Shown here piece after piece: positions 24,701 to 37,609 of a DNA stretch of 64,000 bases. Location of the stretch: positions 372,001-436,000 of the forward strand of contig NOWV01000025.1 in assembly GCA_003344405.1 (NCBI GenBank), given 5' to 3'. The stretch comes from Trichoplax sp. H2. Its lineage: Eukaryota > Placozoa > Uniplacotomia > Trichoplacea. The notes beneath the pieces are model-generated. The model made no database searches and was not told where the DNA came from. It worked only from the letters and a program-made list of their open reading frames with translations. The position numbers were made by a program, and so were the translations under genes. Numbering within the stretch: position 1 is the stretch's first letter; every line of letters starts with the position of its first letter.

Positions 24701-27700
24701 TTAGATTGAGCTAAAAATAATTGCAATGAAATGATTATATTATAACGCAATATATTGAGAGTGAGAGTAATGACAATATATTTTATGATTTATCAACTCT
24801 ATATGGCTATACATACAATATCACTTTAAAGTAAACTAATGGTATGAGGATATCAAATAAAATTTTCCGTTGTAATATTCTATTACTGAACTATACTCTA
24901 TCTCTTTATCTAATGCAAACATTTATAGCCAGTGAATCGGTATTACTTTATTTCCTTCAGATATTAGAGCCAACTAAATTAATTAAACATGATTTTCTAA
25001 AGATGTAAGATTAAAATCAGACCTCTTTGATGCTGTGAAATTCCAGAAGACGCAACTTGGTCGATAGCTATCGTTAAAATCCGCCTAGAAAAATTTGAAA
25101 TGATGCAGATTCTTTTAAAATTAAATTGCCTTCGGCAATAAGAGAAAATTGAATTAAATATGATTCACAATTAGCATAAGTACTTTGTTATAGCTCATTC
25201 CTCACAATTTGCACTGATTAATATATCAATCAGATTAGATATACTTCACTTACATTATCGTGCGATATAATAAACAAAAATGGATTTGAGATGCTCAACT
25301 GTGGAGGAGGCTGCATTGTACAGCCTAAGATCGGCGAATTTATATAATTTTGACAATCCTTTTGTGTTGTTCTAGTTTGGTAACGAATAGTAAATATTTT
25401 ATTGGATAAATTAACTGGTGTTTCATGGTTCAGAATTGATATTAAATAATATTTCAATATTAAAATTATGCTCAAATTAGATATGTTTTACTTGTTAACT
25501 TCCGGCGAGAAAGCTTTGCTATTCATTAACAATTGCAGGGAATTGTATGTAGTAATTGTCATTACTACGTTATCGGCTGTAATAGTGAAATAAATGGAAT
25601 TGGCCAAGTATAATTGGAACGGGTGAGAACTTGTATCAAAGTTAGCTTGCAGAAAAGGCTGTAAGTGAATTAAGTTATTTCAATCTATACATATGCCTAA
25701 ACCCTTACCACTTTCGTTGGCTAATGCGGAAGATGGCATCATTATCTCATAATTACTAGCAGTAGATGAATAGTTACCGATATTGGATGTTCTGGTAAAT
25801 CCAACTGATCGAAATTGGATTGGAGAATATTTTTGAATACTAATAGCTATTGCAAACCGATAAAATCACAAAACCTCACGGTTAGAAATAGTAAGAAATT
25901 GTCGCATGCAATCAGTTTAATTAACAAATAAAGAAAATTCTACAAAAATTTGAGCTAAGTTTGATCAATATCTTTATAAGCTTGAAATTTCTGTGCGGAT
26001 AAATAAATAATTATTCAAATGAAAAGCTATCACTATCTGTACAATTACTTACATAAATCCGGAGATTCATATTCAAAAGAGCCATTTACAGGCAAAACTT
26101 TACCAACGTTCTCAGAAATGACGTCGGTTAATTTCAAAACACTAGACGCCATTGCAGATTGCTAATAATTTTTAATATATTTATCAATTGAAGGCAATAT
26201 AACAGGGGTTACTTTAATATTACTGAATGCTAGCATATATGGAAAGATGTATGGCATGCTAGTTCAATAACCTTGGAAGCTTCTTTCCAGGCATTCTGAT
26301 GATTTACTGATACTACAGAGCTAACAGAATGGAGCATTGCCTTCATGAAGTAAAATTGAAAATTATCTTAGTATCGAAGTTTTCAATTGTTTAATGGTCC
26401 TGCTTATCTGCCATAAATCAAAAAGTAAAATGGAGTTCAAGAGAAGACCATGAACAACCTTAAAATACGCAGGCCTGCTATCGGATGGTATAGAGGCAAT
26501 ATATGTTTCTTGGCTCAATTTCGTTAAAACAAAGCTTGTTAGTATAATATCTCCCGACTTTTTTGTTGCATTATGGTCCAGAGCTTCTTGTAATCGATGA
26601 AGCATAAGGGTTGCTTTACCGCCTGTGGTCTGTGCTTCCTTGTTTAGCAGCTAAAAATACGGTTTCATTAAGGAGTCCAATTTACTATGAGCAGCTTTAC
26701 AGCTTGTTTAAATAATACAGCAATAGATATCAATATAAAACTGAACCTCATTATAAATAAATTGGAAAGACGTGGACAAATTTCCTTGATCGAGGTTTAG
26801 TGTCGCTGAATAGTTAGCTGTGGTATTTACTTGCCATAAAGGATTTGAAGTAGGGCTGAAATGTGTCGTTAAAGTACTACCTAATAAAGATGCTGATTAT
26901 AGTAAAAATTTTCTAGATTTTAGATATCGAGAATAAAATATCAATTCGAACTTGTAGTCAAATGTAAAATAGGAAATCGCTAAAGTTATGGTATTTTATT
27001 CTTATTTTATTCTTATAACTACACAAGTATGGTACTACAGACTAATTATTAAATTTCAAAACCTTTAATTCCAAGATCTACATTACTTAGGAACATAGGT
27101 GCTGTAGTTGAATTAAGATTATGGAACTGAATTTATTCTTACAACTTGATTGCTCCAAATCTGTAGTTACACTTGGTGTAGTTGTTGAGCTTGAACTAGA
27201 CCTAGAAGCATCATGAGAATCGGTCAATTTTTCAGTAGCCGTTGGGTCGATATAAATCCCATGTAGGATATTAGAAGGAATTAAAGTTGATGAAGTCGAT
27301 TGTAATGAAACTGTTACATAGGCTTGTGCACTTTCATGTTCTTTTTGTGACACGCCGTTTAATTCTGACATGGTCAGTGCCGATTTAGTTGTGTAGAGCG
27401 AGTAGTATTCTGAATCTTGAAGATTTGCTGTGAAAGTATCCTCAGTCTTTGTTCCTAAGTATGAGCTGGACCAGCTAGGATATAGAAAACCTTCTTCTTG
27501 ATCCTGGCTAGACTCACTACTTCTTTGATGAGTTACTGAAACTGCAATTGACATTGCCGAGGTAGTTGAAAGATCATCATGATCTGTATACTCACTATAA
27601 TATGTAGGTTTTAAAGGAGATGAAAACTGATGTGTTATAGGTGTTTTTTCATTTGATTGGCCAGAATGAATTTCTTCGGAAATGGAGGGTGGGTGACTTA

Positions 27701-30363
27701 AACTGGACGTCGAAATATTTTTTTGAATCGGATCTCGTAAATCCAGTGTTATAAGTGCAGGTGCGAATATATTGTCATCATCGGCAATTAGAGTAGAATT
27801 TTGAAGTAAATCTTTTGTGGTAGAAGCTAAGATATCCTGGTCGAAGTTTTCAGTGATCGAAGGATAAGTCACTGTAGAGGATGTTGAATGATGATATGAA
27901 TATGGTTTGGCAAAACTACCATCAATAATTTCGACAGAAGTAGACGCTATAATCGATGAAGAAGTAATAGAAGCCGATATAAGATCATTATTGGTTGTTA
28001 AAGTATTCAAAGCAAAGCTTAAACTATTATTGGCAAGATTACTAGTCGTAGTCGTAGTCGTAGTCAATGCAGTACTATTCGTGGCATAAGTAATAGCGAT
28101 TGCAATAGTATTGGTAGTAGTGGCAAATGCAGTCAGGGCGGTAGTTTTATTAGCGCATATGGTTGTTCCGATAGTTGTTATTATAATAGTGGTAGTGTTT
28201 GCAGCTACAGCGATAGTTGTATCTGTAGTTATTGGCAAAGCTATCGGACTCGTTGTCGCTGTAGAAATAGTTTTCGTATTGGTAGTGATGGTATAAGTCA
28301 TGATAGCTATATTACCTGTTCGTTGCGAATATAATTCATGATATGTCGTCGATGTACCAATATAATAGTTAGATGATTCGCTTGGCAGATCAGATTTTGG
28401 AGTTGCATGATGAACCGTTAGGGCAATGCTCGAGCCTGTATTTACATAGTCAGTTGCTACAGACATCCACTGGGAGATATTGACAGATATTCTAGGAAGG
28501 GGCTCGGTAGCAGAAGTATCTATAGCATGCGATGGCAACATTTGGCTTGCACTGCTAGTTGTACCATTAATAGACGATGTAGATTGAGAAGCAGCTAAAC
28601 TTGAAGCTATAGATGTAAATAAAGACAAAATATAATTCAGTTCATATTCTGTGCAAATCTCAGTGACGGTATCTGATAGCATTTGCATACAGAAGGTATT
28701 TCGTAATAAACAATTCCTGGATTGCTGAACAAGCTTGATAAAATCAGGAATAACATAATGATGGGAAAGGTATTAATACTTATTGCAATATAAATTGAAA
28801 TAAACACGTAACATAAATCGAAATTTAGTTTATTGGTAAATAAAACTATCGTTTGTAAATCATAATTATTAGTTTTTCGCGTACTTAAATGATAGCTATC
28901 TATTTAAATGGAAACCATCTGTGCGAGATATATAACAAGGATACAATGTTATGGAAGTATCACGAATTTTACGAATAATCTACACATCGTACAGGTATAT
29001 GAAAATTAATATTTCTAAATTGAAATTATTATTTGCTCATGTGCTTAGATGGAAGCCATCTAGGCGAGCTATACAACAAGGACGAAAGATTACGAAAGGA
29101 TCATGAATTATACGAGTATATGTACTTCTGCAGCGTCAAATTTGTTTGTATTACTGCGGTATTTTCGTCTATTACGTAATAAAATTATCATAAAGGATTT
29201 AATAAGCAGTAGATGAGAGCAGTTTGATCATTACAATGTTATATTCAAAACCACATCCCAAACTTGGATGAACTTATAAATGGATTTAGATGCATATTAA
29301 GATCAGTTTGGGCTTACCATGCGAAGTTGTGACCACAGTAGGTTGGATAACTGAGGACGAGGAAGCTAGGAAATCACATAAAACTCAGTCACTAAACTGA
29401 AGCTATCAGCAGCAGACTGTTATCATTATGAGCTGCCTTTTTTAGTTAACGATCTTTTCAAAATTAAAAAATATTCCCTAGTTTTCATTAGATGTTTGCC
29501 TTAGCGATCAAAGATAATTTATACTTACTGAGTGTGAGCGATAAACTTAAATGCGAAGTAGAAAGTATTTGAATGGCATCTACGTAAAAAATCATTCAAT
29601 ATAAATATATTATGATATGCAATCAAAAGAATTTTAATTATTGGCAAAAGAGGATAGAAATGGCAACCACGGTACCGAGATGAAGTACTGACAGATATGA
29701 TTGCCCTCAATATCATATGGTGCTCTCTATTCGTTATAAAGGTGTATTGTAAGTCAATTTGATTCTAATTTTTCTGCTTTAATTTGTTTAGCAATCTAAT
29801 TTATAATATAGATAATTTAATATTGACTATAAAAGCACTAAATTGACTGATTTATGAAAGCTATATCAATTTTGCTGTATTTAGATAAATATCTTGAATT
29901 TCACTGCCGTGTAATCTTATGAGTATACAGTTCTAGTCTGTATGATATTCATCACCTCTCTGGCAAAATGCATATGCACTGCCGTTACACTGTCGAGTAT
30001 ACCAAAACCATGAGGCACTACCATGTTTAATGTAGACACAATCATTGTCACCATCACTAGGTTCTAGAGTTCCCCAATTTGTAAAATGGACTGCAGTTCG
30101 ATTATTTTGAATCCATACGAAGCCTTGAGAGCTATTTCTATTAAATACATCTCGTAGACCGATCCAATATTCACGATAAATATTTAAATTTTGCGTAGCA
30201 TAAACCATTTTATGCAGCGTATCAAGTTCAGTTAAGTTTCCTCCTCCGTTCTGGTAGCATTCAAACATGGCCGAGGAAAATTTTGCTTGGCCGCTTTCAA
30301 TAGGCCCATAGCATAAATTATCATAGGATATGTAGTTTAACGGACAGAAGCTCACGATGTGAC
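21746..30363 (-). CDS. Adhesion GPCR: C-type lectin, Ser/Thr stalk, GAIN/GPS, 7TM
   Basis: Exons in transcript order (minus strand): 29956-30363, 27143-28672, 26747-26892, 26459-26650, 26053-26161, 25709-25846, 25254-25414, 25023-25084, 24445-24577, 24204-24307, 23682-23787, 23337-23487, 23160-23226, 22988-23054, 22699-22796, 22233-22359, 21884-21988. Phases join without a break for 1235 codons. By residue: lectin domain 1-136, stalk 136-646, GAIN 646-915, GPS to 960, 7TM 961-1200, short Ser-rich tail. Hallmarks are [13 protein letters not shown] in TM3, CWLS in the second loop and [13 protein letters not shown] in TM6. The last exon either continues to the stop at 21746-21748 or splices at 21883 (GTAGGG) to an exon I could not place. 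The signal-peptide exon should end in phase 1 upstream of 30363 and was not found, so the 5' end is partial. It is probably a surface receptor with an autocleaved tethered agonist; ligand and G protein are unknown. Confidence 0.87.
21884..24307 (-). other. 7TM region of the first adhesion GPCR
   Basis: Eight exons of 104, 106, 151, 67, 67, 98, 127 and 105 nt. TM1 contains [20 protein letters not shown]2 [19 protein letters not shown]3 [16 protein letters not shown]4 [13 protein letters not shown]5 [20 protein letters not shown]6 [14 protein letters not shown] and TM7 [12 protein letters not shown]. The first seven exon lengths equal those of the paralogue at 38366-41775. Confidence 0.88.
24445..25084 (-). 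other. GPS autoproteolysis motif of the first adhesion GPCR
   Basis: Split over exons 25023-25084 and 24445-24577 by a phase-2 intron. It reads CVFWNF, then GQWSSEGC, then [13 protein letters not shown], so all four Cys, both Trp and the H-L-T cleavage triad are present. Known chemistry cuts between Leu and Thr, leaving a tethered agonist that begins THFTILMNV. Confidence 0.88.
27143..28672 (-). other. Ser/Thr-rich stalk exon (510 residues)
   Basis: One 1530-nt exon with no introns, dominated by Thr and Ser with NxS/T sequons. Its middle (about 27960-28300) is a low-complexity run of ACT/ACA/ATT codons, including a GACTAC-type hexamer repeated four times near 28045-28070. It begins after a phase-1 acceptor at 28673-28674. 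Expected to be an extended glycosylated stalk. Confidence 0.85.
29956..30363 (-). other. C-type lectin domain of the first adhesion GPCR
   Basis: One 408-nt symmetric 1-1 exon. It starts with [14 protein letters not shown] (long-form lectin N-terminal Cys pair), has YWIGLRDV as the WIGL motif, and ends CNGSAYAFC. The calcium-site loop reads EPSDGDNDC rather than EPN or QPD, and the WND position is WYTRQC. I therefore infer that classical calcium-dependent sugar binding is doubtful. Confidence 0.9.
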
Positions 30364-33300
30364 CTTTAAAATCCAAATGTACGCGTATATCAGAGATTAG
30401 TTATCAGACCTACTGATTAAAAATACCCTAACGAATTCAAAAGTACATTCGTCTGAATAAGGTGCACTTGACCGTATTACATCAATGACGATCTCCATAA
30501 GCAAAATGTACCGGTAAAATGAATCTATCAGCCGATTATTTTATTCGAAGTAGTTATTAATCATCAAAGAAACAAATTCAAATTAAGTATAGTCTTACTT
30601 GCGGTGACATGGTAGTGGAGCAGCCGATAGATGAAAAAGACCTAGATGAAATTTCAAGCAATAACATTCTGTTATTAGGACTGATCTTAATTTTTCATAA
30701 GCTTACAGAAGCTAATTTTGGCAAGCAAGCAGCCAGTATATAAAGAAAAAAACCGAAAAGCAATTCATATTTTACATGTGCAATGACTGAATTTCTTAAG
30801 CAATCGCTTTATTTTCGAATTTGTTTATTTTTTATCGCGCTTATCACCAAAGATTTAATAAAAAGGTTAAAAGATACCGTACTGTACTTTTCCATGCACT
30901 CGGTAAAAATAAGGTAATTATGAATTTCTAAACTCCTTCTGCTAATATTTGATATTCACACTTTAATCCAAGATTTTAACTCTTGTATTACGATAATACT
31001 TCGACTCGCTACAGTGTAGAAACTTTGACCGTCCGGTATCGATATTTTAGGCCATAGAATAATCTGATGCAGGGTTATGAGGAATATTATAACATTTCCA
31101 AATGCTATCTTAAATATTCTTACTTAGAAAGTACTGATAGAATTAGTAGTCCTAACGTAAAAAATATTCTGTGAGACACCTTCCCAATTGAATTAAATTA
31201 CGTAATTAACAATTCCTCTAAGCGAAGGTCCGCAAAATTAGATCCTATCCAAGGTTTAACGTGAGAAGCTTCATAATGATCTTTCTACTATTTAAGTTCG
31301 TTTCTATCAAATGGTAATACTATCTGTTAAATGAGCGCATTATCGTAAACCGTAAGCAAAGCGAAGGGAGTTTGCACTAGTGCTACTTGAAAGCTAGTCG
31401 CTACTTGAATGTCTAGAATTTAGAAACAACGACAATAATTTTGACCAAACAATTGCCCTGCTTCAAAAATCTATGAGGACGTTCAAACTTTTAATTAAAA
31501 TCACCTATCTATACGATACTTGTATCTGATTTTAAAGCATAAGCATATTTCTACTTGTCGAATCAATGGAGAATGGCTTCCGTGTTTGATTCCTAGACTG
31601 TTAGCAATCTATTTGAATAAATTTAAAAATGTTACACTACCTAGCGACAAATTACAGTGTGACCAGTACCAATAAAGCCAAAAGTAAAATAAGAAACACT
31701 AAAGAATTGACTTTACGAGTACATGTAACCATTAAGTAGACATATATCGCCTTTCTTAAAAATTAACAAGTTCTTTGTTGGCTAAAATGCGACGTAGCAT
31801 ACCCATATATAACCTACTCTCTAATTTATTTTTTTACATTGCAAATTAAAGATCTTTCTACATAAAACAAACTATTTGAACATTGGCGTTTGATCCTGTT
31901 TTGAATCAATTTTTACCCTTAAAATGTTTCTAATGCATCAAATATTCAGCATCAAGACTTCATTTTAGCTTTCATGCTGTAAAATATATACTTTCGAATC
32001 AGTTTTAATTTTAAACATTAACAGAACAAATTTTTTAATTTATTTAATGTAAGAATTAGCAGTATCTTATATCAATTTTTTTATATGTAAGAACTAAATT
32101 ATATTTATACGCGTAATTGAGGCAGAGTTAAATTATATTATATAAATATTATTACCTTTGATCAATTTATTGGAATAAAATGTTTATAAGTCGAATTCAT
32201 AATCTTACTTTCAAATACTAACTACAATGTCCAGACGAATTTTATTTGAAAAATTTCAACTTAAGCAGAACAATGTTATTTATTTTACTACAAAAATACT
32301 GACTTACCCATATAAACGGTATAAACATCATGGATAGCGGTATTAAGAGTGAAGATTAGGTTAATTTTATTGAATGCTTGTATACAATTCCTTGATGTAA
32401 TCGTTGCTTATTATAATATATCATAGTTTAAACTGGTTTTAAAGTTCTAGTAAGAACAGTGTCTGTACGAATACCTGATTTTTTACATACGATAAAATTA
32501 AGATAGAAATGTCAGGTATCACAACGTAGGTAGCAATTAGACGATTGATGCAAGTAGCTATTACGAAAACTCAGCCAAACAACTCGGTTTTAGCTCAACA
32601 GATTGATGAGTATATTTTAAGAAGTATATTAAGGGTACACCAGTATCAGCATACCAGATTTAGCTAATTTATCGGAGCGAAAGCTAAAATTACTTTCCTT
32701 GTAGTTTAGGTTCATAATAATTGAAAGAGTTCAAATTGCCATCGTTCTGTAGGTATTATATATTCAATATTTGATGTCGGTCTAGCTGTGCTATAACAAA
32801 TATCAGAAATACTTATTGCATGCATGTGGAAAATAAAAAGTACGAATCATCAGAATAAAAGATTTCAAAAGTTTATTTATCAAGATTTTAAGGAATATTG
32901 TTTTAAATATAGATGAGTAAATAATATAGATAAAAGATTACGTTAAAAATAAAATATTCAGTTTTAAGAAGGAATTTAATATCAACTTTTAAATTCATAG
33001 ACTAAGCAAGCATTAATAATTTATACATATCTTTGTAGTGTTTTATGGCACAATCTTTTCAGTATTACGATTTTTGTTTTCACATAGGATATTAGATTTT
33101 ATTTTTAAAATACAAACTAATCTAATATTCAAAGTCTAAGTTAATTTCTTACGAGTTACTAAAGTATTTTAATCATTTAAAATAATAGATGCAGTAAATA
33201 GTTTAAATGTGCAATAATACTATATAGGTTTAGTGAAAATGGTTGCTGATTAAGTTAGAATTACAAAACTACTCTTTCGGATGGGGGTATATGAATCATT

Positions 33301-35686
33301 TAGGCACATAATTTGTAAAAGATTAAAGGTTGATTCGTACTATTATCATTAGCTTTGTATTTGTCACAATTTATGCTTAGTGGTAAGGAAACGTAACTTA
33401 AAAGCCTTTGAGTAATTACTGAATTTGAAGCTCCTTTACCAAACATTAAAAACACACGGCAAGGTAACGTAAAGATAGAACTTTTATTAGGATAGGCACT
33501 TCTATAACTTTTCACATATTCACTGCTAAACTCAAAATGTTCCATTTATATAGGAATCTTCTAAATTGTAAATAACAGCAGTATTATTATTGGACCATAC
33601 TGGAAGAGACATCTCCAGTCGTGATGTTCCTTACATAGCTTTTTCGTCAGTAAATATTTTTAACTTATCATTCGTATTTAATCTTAATCTAAGCAAGTAT
33701 GTTGTCTAGTTCAGCTATCATTAGCTGAAACTGCCTATGTCTAATTACAATTAGAAATAGTTCCTACGTTAATAAAGTGAACAAACCTTATCTGAAAATA
33801 TTAATTTGAATTCTTTAAACCGTGAAAATAATACAACTTGACAGGGATATGGCATTCCCTATACTTACTACAATTCATAACAGTTTAAATATTTTAATAT
33901 ATGCAGCGAAGTGGTATTGAGGACGTCATCATATTTCCTTTTTAGGTTAAGCCTAAAGTAACATTATAACTTATTACATTAGAGGAATACAACATTTAAT
34001 TCATAATCATTATCAATCATGATCATTTAGGTTGATGATCTATAAACAGTAATATGTGTGAAGGATGAATCAATCTTTCAATGAATAATGTGAGCATATT
34101 TCATTTAACTTAATGAACCTATTATTATTTTAATTAAAATAGAAATTTGTATAGTTATTTATGTACCCTTGCAGTTTATTTATATTAATAAATAATTTAT
34201 GGCGTTAGAAAAATATCAATTACAAACGTAATTCTTTTTACGGTCTACTTATTTAACTGAATGCGATATCATAATATAATTAAATTGAAATTTAAGCAGT
34301 TACAGTAAATTTTTTTGAGATACTGAATATTTAATAATATATTTTTGGTACGTAATAATTTATTATACAGCATGTGAACAAAGAAAGTGGCAAAAGCTTT
34401 AAGCAATTTCTCAATTTGATCTATCGACGAGTATTAATGAACAATTTGTTTGATAACTTCAAGTTAGGTACAAAAATTATTTGGATTTTATGATTTTTGG
34501 GAGTATGAGAAATTATATTTACTTTCGTACATTTTGACATCTTATGTTTTTGAATCAAATAGTAGCGTTTTTAGATCAAAATTTTGTAAATTTTCCGTAT
34601 ATAAATTACGTTAGAGATTTTGACGGTGCATTTTGTATATTTTTATCTTAATTTATAAATCTTAATTATAATTATGAATATAAATAGTCAAAATTACAAT
34701 CAATAGAAAAAGGGAGTAGTTTATGCTGCGATGTACCAAATTATGGAGATATAGGCAAGATACACTACTGTAGTTTATTTAAACAAAGTAAAATGAATAT
34801 CTACCTAATGAGGTCCAGTCTGTTCTGCAAATGCATTCATCTGTGCTAATACCATAATTAATACGCTTAGACACTAATCATAGCATGTCCACACTATATT
34901 ATTGAAAGAAAAGTATTACCTAATAGGCACATTCACTACTCGGAAATCTTTTAAAAATAAAAATTTCACCAACCATATTCATTATATATTTGGTAATGGT
35001 CAGAAAAGGGCAATTTTGGGTATTTTCTTGTATAATACGACTTAAATTGACGTAAACAAGAATGATAGACTTTAATTTGAGCAAGTATCGCTGAAATAAT
35101 TTTGCTTACACATCGTATCTACAATGGAAATATATAGACGTAATAAAGTATCTACATACATTTTCTCTTAGAGGTATAATATTCGGGTTTTCCTTGAGGT
35201 ATGTAAATGTAAGCATTTAATTTTTATTTGACCTGAAAAGCATTATTGCTCATGCAACTAATTTCATCTACTGAGCTAGAATCTATCTTATGAAAGGGAT
35301 ATTACCCGTAGTTAACGAAAGAATGTCATGAGCTAATAACTTATGGATAAAGATACCGTAGCAACTCTTCGATACTTTATGGTAGTAATTATCAGTTTTG
35401 CAACCTAGTAATTGATTATACTAATTTTTACAGTCTAAAATTGCGTCGGATATTGCAATAATTAAACCTGTTGTGTAAAATAAACCTTAAATAGATTAAA
35501 GATTTAATAGGTTGAATTTTATTCTTGTTTAATTAACAATTAGTGATAACGATAGAATAAAATCCTAAACATTAGCAAGATAATATAGTTTTCTTTCTAT
35601 TTGTAACTTGATATAAAACTACTAAAACTTCGAAATTTATATACGCATATGATTAAATATTACGGCATTTGATTTTGCTCCTTTAA

Positions 35687-36045
35687 CTACCTCACAAGAA
35701 TTTAGACGCCTTTGATTCTACGTTAAAACAACTATACAATTGAGAACTGCTTTATTCAACTATCTGACGGGTTGATATACCCTTCTACTGCAGCTAATAT
35801 TCACAAGTCATCTTATAAAAATACTTGGGTGAGAACATCTACTAATTAGTTTTTCACAGTCGGACTACAATATGTCCATTCACAGAATCATTTCAGTACA
35901 CATTACAGCACAGCAATAAATTTACTGTAACATATTTATAATTAGAGTAATTCCTATTGTAAGTGACTAGTTGTAATATGTTATCACTATATTATATTAA
36001 CCAAATTTAGATATCTATTTCTTCACGGTAGTTCGCACCGTGACA
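35687..36045. mobile_element. MITE-like element, copy 2 (5'-truncated)
   Basis: Closely matches 19368-19727 over about 360 bp, from CTACCTCACAAGAATTTAG to the terminal CACCGTGACA with its hairpin. The first 80 or so bases of the family are missing or unrecognisable, so no target duplication can be assigned. Confidence 0.8.
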
Positions 36046-36252
36046 GGTATATAAATGCGATAAGTCGTTTAACAAAATTAGTTCTTGTGACAAGTATTTA
36101 ACGTAAGATACGAGGCGTCGAAGTCTTTTTGTAGTCTACTAGTATGGGGAAAGTGTTCCTGAAAGAGTAGATACTGCTCCCTGATATGTGGTTCAGGGAA
36201 TCGACTGTTTGATCGTGCAATACGTTATCTTGTTGCAAAGCTGTTTTGTAAC
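36046..36252. mobile_element. Relic of the second TGTYAC-ended element
   Basis: Matches the right part of the element ending at 61769: GTATATAAATGC, ACGAGGCGT, then GTTATCTTGTTGCAAAGCTG and a terminal TTTTGTAACA. The left end is not visible. Sits directly against copy 2 of the other element, so one may have been inserted into the other. Confidence 0.55.
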
Positions 36253-37609
36253 ACTCATCTAATCAGAGAATTAGATATTTCAGTAAATCGGATATAAGAA
36301 CTCGTTTTTAATAATTTTATCAGTAACATGATACAATATGATAATTCTGAATCGTTCCTGGCATAATTGTTAACTGATCTGACTATAATTTTAGTATTAT
36401 CGATATAATAGATACTCATATTAGGTGAATTTTTAGAAAGACTGTTTATCGTAGCGCCCAATACCGCGATCCAATTATGAGTGCTAGCCTAAGTACTAGT
36501 GTCGTGTTCAGCCCACGACAAGGAAACGTCACAACTAGATAGCAATTATTATAGTACATAAATTGCGATGTCTTAGATTTAATAAGAGCAATTAGAATTG
36601 TTGTTGAAAATATTTGAATCAAAATATGAATATACTTACAAACTGAGCTAAGTTATTAAAGCAAGAGACAAGATTAATTTAGAATTATAAAGCTAAAAAT
36701 ATTTAGGTGTTTAATATTTTTAAAGTACATGATTAAGTTAAGACTAATTGTATCCGTAACATATCTTCTGAGCCGTTCTCTGTATAACAACTTGCTAGGA
36801 ATAATTTAGTTAGATTCTTAAATCTGAATACCTTCAGTATTACAAAAGCTAAACGAATCATTATACTGAAAGGAAGCTTACTCGAGCTAGCAACTAATAT
36901 CTAATTAGTAGCTTTGATTCTGTGATCTAATAGATCCGTAGTAGGAAAACAATGTGATCGCGGCTAGTTGATTTCTAAATTATAGTCTTTCCACAGCGGT
37001 ATTACGCTTTTTCTAATATCAAGACGAAATAAATTCTCGCTCATTAAAGGAAATCGAAAATAGATTGCTCGCTGTAATATATATTACTTAATGATGGATT
37101 TCGATAATCAATATCATTACAAAGTTATTAATTGTTATTAATCACCGGATAAATTCTTGTCATTTGGATATCATCATCTATTGATAGGAAAAGACAATCA
37201 GGATAAAATGTTGTGATTTTAGTATAGCATGACTTATTTGAGATGTAACAGTTTCAGACTATCAACATCGGTAATTAATATGCTAAACATCAAAGAATGA
37301 TGTATTTCAAATACTTGAGTCACTTTGCTTTTTCAGTAATTCACTTATGAAAGTCATCCTATTAGTATTTTAACTAATGATTTTAATTTTGGAATTGTAC
37401 TACATACGAAGGTATAAAAATTGAATTCTTATAAAAATTTTGCATGTAATCGAGAAAAGCAACGTTAGTTAGAATGATTACTGCGGAGTCATCATCATCC
37501 TTTCTACGGAATCATTTGCAATCTTGATATTATAGTCACTATCTAACTTCTGTATCCTAACTTTGAGTTGTTTGACTGGTGAAAATTATACATACGTACG
37601 ATAATGATC

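Larger units (their letters stand above)
34240..36680 (+). repeat. Large diverged interspersed repeat, copy A
   Basis: Blocks match 59749-64000 in the same order and orientation, for example GTCTACTTATTTAACTGAA, GTAGTTTATTTAAAC, ATTGCAATAATT.AACCTGTTG and TATTAAAG.AAGAGACAAGATTAA. Copy A has about 480 bp (near 34855-35335) that copy B lacks, and it hosts the element at 35687-36045. No long open frame remains; origin unknown. Confidence 0.6.
30364..37609. other. Intergenic region between the two GPCR genes
   Basis: About 7.2 kb. It should contain the missing signal exon and promoter of the first GPCR, but no clean candidate was found: a hydrophobic stretch at about 30738-30788 (minus, MNCFSVFFFIYWLLAC) is stopped before any phase-1 donor. 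From about 34.2 kb on it carries an interspersed repeat shared with 59.7-64 kb. The remainder is AT-rich and featureless. Confidence 0.5.

Noticed and set aside
27907-28296. Val/Ala-rich hydrophobic frames on the plus strand
   Set aside because: Antisense shadows of the Thr-codon run in the stalk exon, not membrane proteins.
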